From NCBI GenBank assembly GCA_949361645.1, contig OX442415.1:27874847-27938846 (forward strand): a DNA stretch of 64,000 nucleotides, in the 5' to 3' direction. Shown in pieces: positions 10,299 through 22,554 of this stretch. The stretch's first letter is position 1, and every line of letters starts with the position of its first letter. The notes under the pieces were generated by a model. It did not search any database, was not told the DNA's origin, and saw only the letters and a list, made by a program, of their open reading frames with translations. Position numbers and translations under genes: made by a program. This stretch comes from Spongilla lacustris. Its lineage: Eukaryota; Porifera; Demospongiae; Spongillida; Spongillidae.

Positions 10299-11233
10299 AT
10301 GTTCACAAATCTACACAGCAGCCATTGATCTTTGGGTGTAATTCGTCTACTATGAATTCATTGCTTTTTGCTGGTGGGAATGTGGGACAAAGATGTTTGC
10401 AAATACTACTGGACTCAGGCGCAGCTTTATCTGTGATTCGGAATGATGATTGGACGATAGGAGCAGGAAATGGCCTGCCTTTGAAAGTGATGGGTAAGGT
10501 GAATATTGACGTCTCTCTGGGAACTTTCCAAGCAGCTCATACGTTTATAGTTGTTAAGGATTTAACGTTTGAGTGCATACTGGGTGTTGACTTTCTTAGA
10601 AGCAACAAGGCTGTCATGGACTTTAGGACTAACACTCTTCACTTGGGAAATGAGTCGGTTATGGTCCCCACTCAGGAAGAAACCTCCAACAACAACACGA
10701 GTAGCATCACAGTACATGCTTTGGAGGACACAGAGATCCCTGGACGTTCCGTACGTGTGGTTGTTGCTACTTTAAAGGAGGAGTTCTGTAATCAAGCAGA
10801 ACTAGATGGGATGATAGAGCCTGCTGTCAAACTACCAAAACATCTTTGTGTGGCTCACTCCTTAGGTCATGTGTCATCTGATGGCTCCATCATGGTGCAG
10901 GTGATGAACGTGAGCCCTAGTGCAGTGAAGGTGTATGGAGGAGTTCAGTTGGGTGAGTTTGTGGCACAAAATGATTTACTTCTACTGGAAAACAGTAATG
11001 TAGCAGCATCAGTTTCTGGTGATAACAAATCTGCTGGAGCGAAACTGAATTTGGATCGTCTGGAGGTTTCAGAAAAGGAGAAACAAAAATTGAGAAATCT
11101 TCTAGATAGGTTTGGTGATTTGTTTGTCTCAGAGAATGGAGAACTGGGAAGAACTAGTGTAGTGAAGCACAGTATCACTACTTCTGCACGCCCAATCAGA
11201 CAGCCTATGTGCCGCCAACCTGAAAGTTTGTAG
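10247..11233 (+). pseudogene. pol: Gypsy pol, protease and linker, ended by in-frame TAG
   Basis: Frame 2 opens by 10,172 but the functional entry is probably the frameshift at 10,247. The retropepsin-like protease has LLDSGAALSVI (active DSG) near 10,410 and the family's flap-distal CILGVDFLRS near 10,580. It would cleave the polyprotein. The frame is stopped by TAG at 11,231-11,233; the same frame resumes at once with reverse-transcriptase N-terminal sequence, so this is a point nonsense mutation and not a natural end. Confidence 0.9.
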
Positions 11234-13150
11234 AGGAATGTAAATGAAGAAGTAGAAAAGATGCTGTCAAAAGTAGTAATCCGAGCCAGCAGTAGCCCTT
11301 GGTCATCTCCTGTAGTGATGGTGAAAAAGAAGAATGGCTCATGGCGGTTCTGCATTGATTATCGACAGTTGAATGCTACTACACATCAGGATGCTTACCC
11401 GTATCCAAGAATTGATGTAACTTTGGAGTCGCTAGCAGGATCAGCACTTTTCACAACACTAGATCTTGCTTCTGGCTACTGGCAAGAAGAGATAGAGGAG
11501 GGTGACAAAGAGAAAACTGCATTCTCCACAGAAAAGGGTCTCTTTGAGTTCAATGTCATGCCTTTTGGACTCACAAATGCTCCCGCCACTTTCCAAAGGC
11601 TTATGGAGTGTGTCCTTGCTGGACTTACTGGGGAGCAATGTCTCATCTACATTGACGATATTATTGTTTTCAGTTCTACTTTTCAGGAGCATTTGGATCG
11701 TTTGGAAAGGGTTTTTCTAAAGCTGCAAGATGCTGGGTTGAAACTTAGGTCTGAGAAATGCCACTTTGTACAGAAGGCTGTCAAGTACCTGGGACATGTA
11801 GTGTCAGCGGAAGGTATCTGTCCAGATCCAGCCAAAACTGAGGTTGTTGTCAGCTATCCAGTCCCAACAAGTGCAAAAGAAGTCAAGCAGTTTATGGGCC
11901 TCTGCAATTACTACAGAAGATTTGTGAGGGACTATTCAAAGATTGCTGCTCCCTTGTTTAAACTTCTGAGCAAAGAAAACGCTAAGTCTTTCTCTTGGAA
12001 TTCAGCAAGTAAGAATGCTTTTGAGGAGTTGAAGTCAAGATTAGTCTCACCACCCATTTTGGCATATCCTGATTTTAAGCAACCATTCCTACTCCATACG
12101 GATGCATCTGATGCTGCAATCGGGGCTGTTCTTAGCCAGGTTCAAGTGGGTACAGAACGTGTTATCGCGTATTGGAGCAGGAAGTTACAGAACGCAGAGA
12201 GAAATTACTCAACTACAGAGAGAGAGGCATTGGCTGTGGTTGCTTCATTGAAGGAATTTTATCCTTATGTGTATGGCTTTCCATGCAAGTTGATCACAGA
12301 TCATAATCCTCTAACAAGCCTCAAAGGGATTAAGGATGCTGGAGGACGCCTGACAAGGTGGCTGCTTTTCCTTCAGCAATTCAACTTAGAATTCCCGTAC
12401 AAGCCAGGAAGGTTACATACAAATGCCGACACCTTGTCGCGGATTCCATCAAGGGATGACACAGTGGCTGCCATTGAAGAGCTCATCTCAGAGGATACAC
12501 TTCATACATTTCTGAAGGCACAAGAAGAAGACTCTGCATTGGGTAAAGTGATCGAAGCCTTGAAGAATGAGACTGCTTTTCCTTCTAGTACAGTGCCAGG
12601 GTTGAAAAAGACATTTCTTCAAGATGGGCTACTGTGCCGCAAGTTTAGGGCATCATGTTCAGAGGCAGTGCGTACACAGCTGGTGGTCCCTAAAGGTCAT
12701 GTGAAGATCATTTTGGAGAAATTGCACAACGAGTCAGGTCATTTGGGTGTTCAGAGGACAACCGAGAAAGTGAAGGAGCGCTTCTATTGGCCTGGATATG
12801 AGATGGACATTCAGAATTGGGTTCAAGAATGTCATCAATGTCAAAAGCGTAATCCACCTCAACCTCATCCTCTGGCACCTCTTGGATCGATCAAGTGTAC
12901 TTATCCATTTGATGTGATACGTTGGGACATAATGGGGCCTCTTCCTCTGTCCACTAAAGGGAACAAGTACATTTTAGTTATTACTGATCTGTTCAGTAAA
13001 TGGGTTGAAGCTTTTCCATTGGCAGTGACTGATTCAGAGACTCTGGCATCTGTACTGATGGATGAAGTTGTGTGCAGGTATGGTGTGCCTCGTTCACTGC
13101 ACAGTGATCAAGGTGCTAACCTGAACAGCCAGGTAATATATTTGCTCTGT
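11234..13150 (+). pseudogene. pol: Gypsy pol: reverse transcriptase, RNase H, integrase N-part
   Basis: Continues the protease frame after the stop. Reverse transcriptase: FCIDYRQLN, LDLASGYWQ, MPFGLTNAPATFQRLM, and catalytic YIDD at 11,648-11,659. RNase H: HTDASDAAIGAVLSQ (Asp at 12,101), TEREALAVV, TDHNPL, ADTLSR. Integrase: HHCC zinc domain (HNESGHLGVQ near 12,725, CHQCQ near 12,832), then catalytic Asp in RWDIMGPLP (12,926) and Asp in LHSDQGANL (13,106). A one-base frame change near 13,130-13,150 separates this from the rest of the integrase. All RT and RNase H catalytic residues are present. Confidence 0.95.
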
Positions 13151-13947
13151 GCAAACGGTTGGGAATCAACAAGACGAGAACCACAGCATACCATCCTCAA
13201 GGAAATGGACAGGTGGAACGCTTCAACAGGACCTTGGAAGCCATTTTGTCCAAAGTGGTAGCGGAAAACCAAAGGGATTGGGATTGTCATATCCCAAAGG
13301 CACTGTTCGCGTATAGGACGGCTTTCCATGAGTCTAGTGGTTACTCTCCATTTCGAGTCAACTTTGGACGCTCTCCACTTCTACCAATTGACATTGCCGT
13401 CGGTCAATTGAATATTCAGGAATACGGAGAGGGGGGAGAGCCGACTGTACCTCAGTATGTGGAGACATTGAACAAATCTCTCCGCAAGATCTTCAGTGAT
13501 GTAAAGGAACAACTGGCTTCAGCTCATGATCGAAGCAAGAAGCAGTATGACAAGGGTGTAAGTGGAGAGAAGTTCACAGTAGGTGATCAGGTGTGGCTAT
13601 TTGTACCTGCAGTAAAACAGGGAAGGACCAAAAAACTGGCTTCTCTTTGGCGGGGACCTTATACTGTGATTGACCGTATAAATGGTGCATTAAATTACCG
13701 CATCCAGCTAGTGGGCTCCACAAAAACGGTTGTTGTCCATCGTAATAGATTGAAACGATGTTACGGCCTACCTAAAGAAGGAAAAGGACAAAACCGCAGA
13801 GCTAACCCAGTTCCAAAGCAAACAGATGAGGCGTCTCGACCGTCAAAACTCAAAGAAAATCTTGCTTTTGAAGATTATGCAGTGCATGCAGAATCTGGAT
13901 GCTGTGTAGATGCAGATGATGGGCCTGACGCAGACAACGTACAATAG
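13135..13947 (+). pseudogene. pol: Gypsy integrase C-terminal part
   Basis: Frame 1 continuation after the frameshift: LGINKTRTTAYHPQGNGQVE carries the third catalytic residue (Glu at 13,216-13,218). Further on, LWRGPYTVIDRING and VVHRNRLKRC form a GPY/F-type module that in this family binds DNA and may guide target choice. The frame ends with TAG at 13,945-13,947. The tail is acidic with no chromodomain visible. Confidence 0.93.
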
Positions 13948-14031
13948 GCACGTCCCCAGAGAAATCGAAGACCCCCTGATCGCTATGGGATTTATGTTGA
14001 ACACTAAGATCTTGCAAGGATGCAAGAAACT

Positions 14032-14042
14032 AGGAGGGGAGT
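14032..14042 (+). promoter_or_regulatory. Polypurine tract
   Basis: AGGAGGGGAGT, two bases before the 3' LTR: the expected primer for plus-strand DNA synthesis. Confidence 0.85.
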
Positions 14043-14044
14043 AT

Positions 14045-14210
14045 TGTAACAATGTAGTACTGTATATATGTTGCGCCTGCGCACGGAAATGCCCGCGTAA
14101 TAATATTCATTAGGAACAGCTGCGGGGTTGCTTAGCTACGGAGTACGGCAATGTTGTAAGTGCATTTGTTGTGAAGTTACTATTAAAGTTGCCCGTTGAC
14201 CCACGTAACA
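14045..14210 (+). repeat. 3' LTR
   Basis: 166 bp, TGTAAC to GTAACA, one substitution from the 5' LTR. Followed by GCTG, the target duplication. Confidence 0.97.
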
Positions 14211-15493
14211 GCTGGACCACTTTACGGCCCTGATTCTGGCTGTATATATGTTACGCGCGCCGGTGGATTTGCGCAATTTCGGGATTGTCCTGCGTAAACC
14301 CTGGATCCATGGTTTGTTTGTGCGATCTCGAGATTGCCCTTATAATTATATGTTTTTATCCAGTCTCGTAATGTTCAACTATAACGAAGGCACAAAAGTT
14401 GTATCGACTACGCCAGAGCTTGGCAGAGCCGTTGAGTGTACACACAGATAAGTTGAGATAACCTGTCGGTCTGTCCAGCATTGCGAGAAATTTCGGACGC
14501 TCATTAGCAATTCCTGGCCAATTTTGCAAACGTCCGTCACATTTCCCGCGCACGCGTCCATAGGAATGTATGGGATAAAGTTAATTTTTGAATGCCATAT
14601 AACAGAGAAAGCCGGTAGTAAAGGTTTACAGGACTCAAATGATGGATAGCATAAAAACCTTTCACTCTACTGGGTTGGTGTAATTTTAAGCCCCTTCTGC
14701 TGGGTTCCTCAGAAGAATTATTAGTACATTCCCATAGAGATGTATGGAAAATGGCTATTTTAATAATGATTTTTCATCACTATTCTTCATTTTGCTCTGA
14801 ACTGAAGATAGGAAGGTTAGTTATACAGATTTCAGAAGATACTAAAATGATCCATGCAGGCAACATTCTAGTAAGTTAATATGCCCATAGGCTTCTTTCC
14901 CTGGTTTCCTGGGGCACTTTTGGTCATCAGGGTACATGTTTGGTTGTAAAATAATTAAAAACCGCCCGCGGATGACAATTAAACTATGGCGTTCAGTTCT
15001 GGCCCAGTTGGAAGTAACAAACTCCACTGCGCGCAAATTTGGTATGTTCTTTGTTTGGGTTTTTGTTGGCTTGGGATACTAATATAGAGCTTCTAAAGTC
15101 CTAGCTAGGCCGTTTCAAGCCTGGTTTCAAGATTATGGTCTGTCAAACGCAGAATGGTCTATGTCTATCCGATGGACATTAAACGTTACTACCGTACGTG
15201 TCTATTTCAGGAAAACCAAGGCATCACAGACACTTATGGCGAAGTAAGGCCCTATAACTTTCTATATTCGACCACGCGTGATATGGCTCTATGAGTATGA
15301 CAGCTGGGAAACGTGCGTTTTCTGTTGCTACTTTTTCAAATAGGTGCGTGCATATCCACATTTGTAAATGCTATCGTTCTATATAGAATTTGAAGCGGAC
15401 AAGCGAAACACTGATACGGGACAAAGACGAGCCATATAAGGTTATGTGCCCAATAATATTATCATGTGCGAGTCCCTCGCCCAGTGGCGGATG
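14211..15493. other. Spacer downstream of the LTR element, no gene seen
   Basis: Only short random frames on both strands. No tandem repeat, RNA gene or transposon end recognised. Confidence 0.4.
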
Positions 15494-15705
15494 TACAGTA
15501 CCGCTCACGAGAAAGGTAACAAACCTCGCGAGACGCTCGCGCGACACACGCGAGACGCTCGCATGCCAAAATGCACTCCTCGCGAGAGAACACTCGCGTG
15601 CCCTCGAAAGTACTCGCAACAGTAAATGGGTCACTCGCACTCGCACACTCGCGAGCATTTACTACTCGCAGGAAGTTATAGTTGCCTCGCGAGTACATAC
15701 TCGCG
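15494..15705 (-). repeat. CTCGCGAG-rich element, copy 2 (right inner boundary)
   Basis: Mirror of 5,985-6,194, starting TACAGTACCGCTCACGAGAA. Dense CTCGCGAG and GCGAGTG motifs. Arm similarity begins exactly at its outer terminus. Confidence 0.75.
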
Positions 15706-16531
15706 TATTGTTATGGATCTACATATTTTTTAATTCCAATCCTTACGCGAGGGTGTGGCTACATACCCCACACCGCAGCTGCGCAGATGCGAGTTTGGGT
15801 CTGGGTGCGATACACCCCCTCCGATCGCTCCCCTTGGAGCCAATGTCGATGGGATTTGACCATTATATGCCTCAGGGCACGGCTGTTTGCGACTACCGGT
15901 AGGCATTAGGTTTAACAATTATAGATGTGTACCTGCCGTAAATCGCAAGGAAATATACGTGCAAGCCTCATTATAAATGCTGTATCTTTAGCGAGCAATA
16001 TCGTGCTCGTTTTTTTAAGTCCAACATACGAGAAAATACTTCCCTCGCTAACCCTATGCATGTAGTTACTAATAGTCCACATACGCAATCGGTTTATTAC
16101 GTTTCCTATATTAAGGTCAGTATGCATCACCACAGAGAAGAGGCCTATACGTACGTATTCATAAAAGCCAAACAGGGTAAATGAAAAGGGTATTTTACCC
16201 ATGCTCTGAATTTGCAGCACAGCTCTTTTCTGTATTCAGTACTACATGTACATACGTAACAATGTACCATGCACCCCACCCTTCATCAAACAAACTCAAG
16301 ATCATCTTCTTGTATACAAGAGGCCCACTATTATCTTTCAGTGGACAGCACATGCAGAAGAGGGATTCAAGGTATTGTAGAAATGTACATGCATGCATAC
16401 CTATAGATCTGCCTTCTAAAGAGGAAAGTAAATTAAAAATCAGATCCACATTCAAGAGGCGGCTCCAAATGTACAATTGCTACACATACATGTAGCTGTA
16501 ATGCTACAATTATCACCTGATTAAAAGGAAT

Positions 16532-16972
16532 GACCCTTTGCATGAAAGATCGGACCAGTTGCCTAGAAACATTGTTACATGTTCGCGGACCTTTGCGTAA
16601 TAAAATGGCAACGCTCGGAGTTTTTCCTTCCCGCTCGGACAGTGATCCTTCGGCCGATCCAGTTCAGGGTCAAACTATGCTGCCAACAGTAAGCTCGACA
16701 GAGTCTGACATACCCAGAGCCTTTTAAAATGGATGGCTTTAAAAAGGCTCCGAATATGTCAGACTCGGTCAAACTTACTGTTGGCAGCATAGTTTGTTCA
16801 GGAACTGGATCGGCCGAAGGATCACTGTCCGAGCGGGAAGGAATCACTCCGAGCGTTGCCATTTTATTACGCAAACGTCCGCGAACGTGACACGATGTCT
16901 CTAGGCAACTGCTGTGGTTTTTACTCCAGACTGTGACATTTATCGTACTTCTGGTCTTTCATGCAAAGGGTC
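16532..16972. mobile_element. Fold-back element with the same frame in both arms
   Basis: Outer ends GACCCTTTGCATGAAAGA and its complement at 16,955-16,972, then long inverted arms of about 150 bp (16,575-16,728 and 16,742-16,890) around a loop of about 12 bp. It is absent from the corresponding place in the left arm (near 4,495), so it is a later insertion. Each arm, read toward the centre, has an ATG frame beginning MATLGV(F/I)PSRSDSDPSA, then TMLPTVS and TESDI. The two versions differ by several amino-acid changes. Target duplication unclear (at most a few bases). Confidence 0.8.
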
Positions 16973-17107
16973 CATTGCACAACCACAGGTACACACCAGC
17001 TGGTATTTCAATTGATAACTTGGAGCAGCTGCATTGCCCAATCTCCTCTAGAGCTCCCATGTAGGGCACCTCTATGAACCACTTGCACAGTGAAATGGTT
17101 TACTATG

Positions 17108-17865
17108 TTAATGTGGACGTGTGTAGAGGTGAAGTGTGTTCACATGTGTAGAAGTGAAGTGTGTCCACGTGTGTAGAGGTGAAGTGTCCACGTGTGTAGA
17201 AGTGAAGTGTCCACGTGTGTAGAGGTGAAGTGTGTCCACGTGCGTAGAAGGGAAGTGTGTCCACGTGTGTAGAGGTGAAGTGTCCATGTGTGTAGAGGTG
17301 AAGTGTGTCCACGTGTGTAGAAGTGAAGTGTGTCCACGTGTGTAGAGGTGAAGCGTCCACGTGTGTAGAGGTGAAGTGTGTCCATGTGTAGAAGAGAAGT
17401 GTGTCCATGTGTGTAGAGGTGAAGTGTCCACGTGTGTAGAAGAGAAGTGTGTCCACGTGTGTAGAAGTGGTGTGTCCACGTGTGTAGAGATGAAGTGTCC
17501 ACGTGTGTAGAAGTGAAGTGTCCACGTGTGTAGAGATGAAGTGTGTCCACGTGTGTAGAAGGGAAGTGTGTCCATGTGTGTAGAGGTGAAGTTTCCACGT
17601 GTGTAGAAGTGAAGTGTGTCCACGTGTGTAGAAGTGAAGTGTGTCCACGTGTGTAGAGGTGAAGTTTTCACGTGTGTAGAAGGGGTGTGTCCACGTGTGT
17701 AGAGGTGAAGTGTCCACGTGTGTAGAAGTGAAGTGTGTCCACGTGTGTAGAGGTGAAGTGTGTCCACGTGTGTAGAGGTGAAGTTTCCACGTGTGTAGAA
17801 GTGAAGTGTGTCCACATCTGTACAGGTGAAGTGTCCACATGTGTAGAGGTGAAGTGTTCATGCTG
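17108..17865 (-). repeat. 23/25-bp CACGTG minisatellite, right arm
   Basis: Reverse-complement counterpart of 3,751-4,345 with about 32 units, so somewhat longer than the left copy. Variants (AAGAG, AGATG, TTTCCACG) are scattered and mostly do not match those on the left. Confidence 0.95.
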
Positions 17866-18334
17866 CTGCACACAGTTGAAGCCAGCAGAACTTAAGCCAG
17901 CACCTCAGCTGACTGCTGAAGGACGTTATGGTCCACTGCATAGCCTGCAAACAGGATGTAAAAGCTTACCACACACATGCAGAGCGCAGTACTTCACCAA
18001 CAAAGGGTGAGGGGCTTGTTCTGAGTAGGTTGGCTGACACCAGTCCTAGCTGAAAATGTAATACAATCTCTATACCCTATAACCCAGCCCTTAATTTGGC
18101 CTTTCCTCTCCACCCCCTAACCATACCTCAGTGACTTTCAGCACCTCAGAATGTGGTACGTGTAGCTATTCCTCCCCCGGCCAAGCGAACAAAAAATGTA
18201 CTAGGCCTAGTAATTGTACCGCTACGATTTCAATACTTTCGCACACCACTTCTAGCGCGTCTAGCATACTGCCCAATCAATATGGCAAAACATTTACTCG
18301 ACAGTATGTAAGTACCTTCTGTCTTCGTTAGTGT

Positions 18335-20940
18335 CCTGCTTTCAGTTTGCTGACAAAAATTGTCTCGTCTTATGAAGTTAAACGGTCCTTTCCATGGTAC
18401 TAGTAGCCGCTTTCGACCCTAGAGTTCACAACGGAGACACAACCTTATGCCATGCGATTGGGGCTATAAATAGAACAATAGTACCTTTGCATTACATGGC
18501 TTGTAAAATGGCGATGGAACTTGTCAGGCCAGGTCCTTACGCTTCACAGGTCAAGTCACGTCAGTGGTTGTCAAGGCTCGTTGCTAAGGCATTACGATAT
18601 CATTACGGAGGTGGGAGGCCTACTGTCCACAATAAGAATTTATAGGGCCAGTGTTGGGGATTAATAACCAGACAAATTCCCCCGGCGATCTCCGATCCGC
18701 CTCTAGACGAACGAAAGAACCACAATCCAATTTGCGGTGTCAAATCCCGACATTGGCCCCAATGCGTGGGAGGAAGGGGTTGGGGGGGGGGGGGGGGGGG
18801 GGGGGGGAGGCACAGGCTCATTACTACATGTAGTCGGCGTTTTAATACGATAAGGCAGACGCGTACAGCAATAACACGGTATACCAGGTCTACCAGATCT
18901 AGAGATTCTTTTAGTCCGTGGAGCGGCCCGGCCCCCTGATGTATTCCTGATCCCATCCGTCAGAGATTATCTCTGCATGTATGTACTAAAGTAAAATCCG
19001 CACACGACAACTGAAACGAGATTGCACAGAATACACATGCATGCACAGCTGAGCAGTATTTGGTTTGTCCTTCATGCCTTGGTACGGTGTTGTGATTTTA
19101 CTTATTAAGGAGGCGGGGCATCATAACACCGATGCCGATAAGCGAGCATATACCCAAAGCTCAAAGTACTATGGAGCGTAATTATAACATTTGCCATTAG
19201 ACTACATGCATGTATGGAAACTACGATCGAGTAATTATATTGTTGCATTTAACATATGACTTGTACAATGTGTATTATCCATAGGTAAATATGCTTGCAA
19301 CTGATTCATTTACCGTAATTGAGTACTAGTGAGTGTCTTCAGAATGAAGCTTACGAGAGGAGGCAATGGTACGTCGGGGTGAGTAGGGAGGTCATGCCAA
19401 CTATTAAAAGTTTCGATTTCCCTTCCCCAAGTGCCACATATACAGATCCGGAATAGATGACAAGAGAAACACTTTCTGTAGAGTATAATATAATTTAATA
19501 TAATATAACAATTGCATATTAATTCGTTGTTATTTAAGAAACGTAAGTAGATTTTTTTAAAAGGTTAGGTTCATACCTTTTAATTTGATGGTACCATATC
19601 AGTACTATATATATGTATATAGACCAATAAACCGCATTTCTGTGCCTTGGGGCCACCCTTGGCCTGCATTGTATATGTACAGATATCATGCAATACATGC
19701 TGCAGTAACTGATTGTCATGCAGGTGCATCAAACAACTCCGCATGTTGCACAAAGACATCCATGCATGCATAGGATACCTGCTTTAATAAGCATTGCCCC
19801 CCCCCCCCCCCCCCCCCCCCCCCATGACCCATACATATAGGCACTGTTGTAGCCATCTAAGCCATGTCCCCAAGTAGGGGAAGCACTTCACTGGAGTCAG
19901 ATAATAGTAAAAGTCATTTGGCATTTACTCCTCCCTACTACATACCACATCATAACCTACCATCACACCTCCACATCATCTCACCCACACCCCGAGGCAC
20001 ACCTTTCACACAACTTAACCCTCCTTATTATCACACCCCTACTAGGATGTCATCTTTCCCTTACATCAATACCATCATATACCACACCACGTTCCATTTT
20101 CACCCTCTCCACCTCACATCATACCTACCATCACACCACTCCCTAGCTACCCACCCCTCATCTACGATGAGGTGTTCATGTGATGGTATCACTATGGAGT
20201 AAGTAGAGTGGTAGGGAGAGGTGCTGCATAGCTACATTGCCATTGTGCTCAAACGCAGATACTGTTCAACGTGTGTCCCAGATTGAGACATTCACTGTCC
20301 ATGCATGGTTTTATATAAAATACATTTTAAAGTGGTACAGGATATGCCTCTCCCGGGCCCCTTAAAGTTACCATTTACCTCCATAAGAATTTTTTAAAAA
20401 TAAAAGTGATGTGGTTTTTATCAATAGTTGGCATATGCCCCTCCCCATAAAGTTGTTGTAGCTAATGATGTGCATATAACATCTTAGTGTGCTTCATGAT
20501 TTTAATATATACAAATACAACGTACTGACTGTATAAATAAGAGTGTTAATAGCGATTCAGTACAAGTACATCACAGGAAGGCATAAGAATCCAACTACTA
20601 TTATCAGGATAGTTTCACAATGCAAACACTCATCAATATTGCTTCTAATGACAGCTGCATAGGATTTCTCAAATGTTGGAATCTGTTGAATGGGAGGGGA
20701 GGAGAGAGAGGATAATACAACATGTACATTCTCAATACATGTAATGGACAGGTTTTCAGTGGCATAAGTGCCACTCCATTATCCCAGCTTCCACTACACT
20801 TTGCAGGCATATCATAATAGTCAAGGTTCTGCATGACCACATTAGATGGACGAAGAGACGTAATTATGGAGGACACACACGTATCCAGTTGTTGGCATGG
20901 TACTCATGTTTAGCACACTTAATGTGCCAGCAGGCCTATT
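18335..20940. other. Right-arm-only block, no gene seen
   Basis: No counterpart in the left arm. Contains a run of 26 G (18,782-18,807), a run of 27 C (19,797-19,823) and a C/A/T-rich low-complexity tract rich in CACACC and CATC at about 19,920-20,165. Short open frames are compositional. No transposon ends found. Confidence 0.5.
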
Positions 20941-21032
20941 TATTTAACCTATATACATGTATGTAGAACTCTGCATCTTACATCTGATAAAGGTACAGCT
21001 AAAACACACAGGTACAATAGGAAACCCTTCCC

Positions 21033-21065
<33 letters not shown>

Positions 21066-22050
21066 TGTGAAGGCAAGAAAGGGTGGTGTGTATGGTCAAC
21101 AATGGTGCAGAAAGGGGTGGTAGGGATAAAAGTGGCATGGGTGTCAACACATCATAATAAGTATGCCACATCATTGTATCATCAATCACCCCCACCTACA
21201 TGTACAGGGCCAGTGAGAGCACCCCCCCCCCCCCCCCCCCCCCCTTGAGACTGGGAGATTTTACACATCCCTTAGTACATGTACGTTTAAACTGCATACC
21301 ACTGTCTAGCCATAATACAATACAAATTTGGACCACTGGGCAGTGGGCCAGTCAGTACACTGTACGCTTTTACATCTCCTAGCAAAGCAGATGATACTGT
21401 ACCATATTTTTTATCAGATAAAAGTCAATGTACATGTACATGTGCAGCTGCATAAAAACCCACGTATGTGTACATAGGCACACATATGAATATGGCAACA
21501 TCCTGGAAAAACATTAACACAATTTTATTCTGGCAAGCCTACTTACACAGTTCATGTCTCTAAGCCATTGGCCAAAACCCCAGGCTACATTATAGATGTA
21601 AACTGCACAGTCACTGGGAAATAATACATTGTGTGCCAAGGGGTGTGTGTGCATGTGTGTGTGGTGTGAAGGGTGGTGTGTATGGTGCAGAAAGGGGTGT
21701 AGGGAGAAAAGTGGCATGGGTGTCAACACATCATAATAAGTATGCCACATCATTGTATCATCACACAGGGTAGTGGGCCAGTCAGTACATTAGCTTACTG
21801 TAAGCTTTTACATCTTCTAGCAAAGCAGATACACCATTTATACCTCCCTGTTGAGACTGTACCATATTTTGAATCAGATAAAAGATGTACAAGGGCAGCT
21901 GCAAAACTAATACACAACCACATATGTACATAGCTGCACATATGAATATGGTATTAACACAATGTCCATTAACAAAATTTTATTCTGGATCTCTAGCAAG
22001 CCCACTTACTACATGTCATCTCTCTAAGTCATTGGCCACAACCCCTAGAT
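20940..22050 (-). repeat. Tandemly duplicated ~550-bp unit, right arm
   Basis: Two consecutive reverse-orientation copies (about 21,490-22,050 and 20,945-21,490) of the block that is single at 2,380-2,935. Both contain GGCATGGGTGTCAACACATC followed by ATAATAAG. The inner copy also carries a GT run (21,035-21,070) and 23 C (21,222-21,244). Confidence 0.75.
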
Positions 22051-22117
22051 TATAGCTGTAAACTATAAAGTTAACACTGTGGGAAATAATACATTGTGTG
22101 CCAAGTGTTAAGATACC

Positions 22118-22236
22118 AGCTCAAAGTGTGTGTGTGTGTGTGTGATGCGTGTGTGTGTGTGTGCATAAGTGTGTGTGTGTGTGCATGTGTGTGTGCATGT
22201 GTGTGTGCATGTGTGTGTGCATAAGTGTGTGTGGAC
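22118..22236 (-). repeat. TG/CATG microsatellite, right arm
   Basis: Mirror of the CACACATG tract at 2,174-2,310, with GTGTGTGCATGTGTGTGCAT periodicity and two CATAAG interruptions. Confidence 0.9.
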
Positions 22237-22554
22237 TGATGGATAAAAGGGATAAGTACAAAATGACCACCTGTGAAGTTAATAAACCTCTAAGTGGAAG
22301 ATCTCCTTACATGTACCTTAGAACATATTTCCAATAACCCAGTACACTCTCAACCTACGACCACACTCGCAGAGTGAGTTCAAACTGAAACAATAGACAT
22401 GACCAAGTCATTTTAAAAAAGCAAACCTGCAAATACATGTGTGGAGTTATAGGGAGATAATTCATAAGGCTTCTGAACATGTTGACCGGACATGTCATTG
22501 CCATATATGGTTTCCTTTACATGACCTAAGTTGCTACAGGTCTCAGCTATGTTC

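Larger units (their letters stand above)
9249..14210 (+). mobile_element. Ty3/Gypsy LTR retrotransposon
   Basis: Full-length element of 4,962 bp: LTR, primer binding site, gag with zinc knuckle, −1 frameshift site, protease, reverse transcriptase, RNase H, integrase with GPY/F-type C-terminus, polypurine tract, LTR. The order RT-RH-IN defines Ty3/Gypsy. The 4-bp duplication GCTG (9,245-9,248 and 14,211-14,214) flanks it. The LTRs differ at one position, indicating recent insertion, yet gag has a frameshift, pol has an in-frame stop and integrase has a frameshift. No envelope-like frame. It sits in the spacer between the arms of the giant inverted duplication. Confidence 0.97.
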
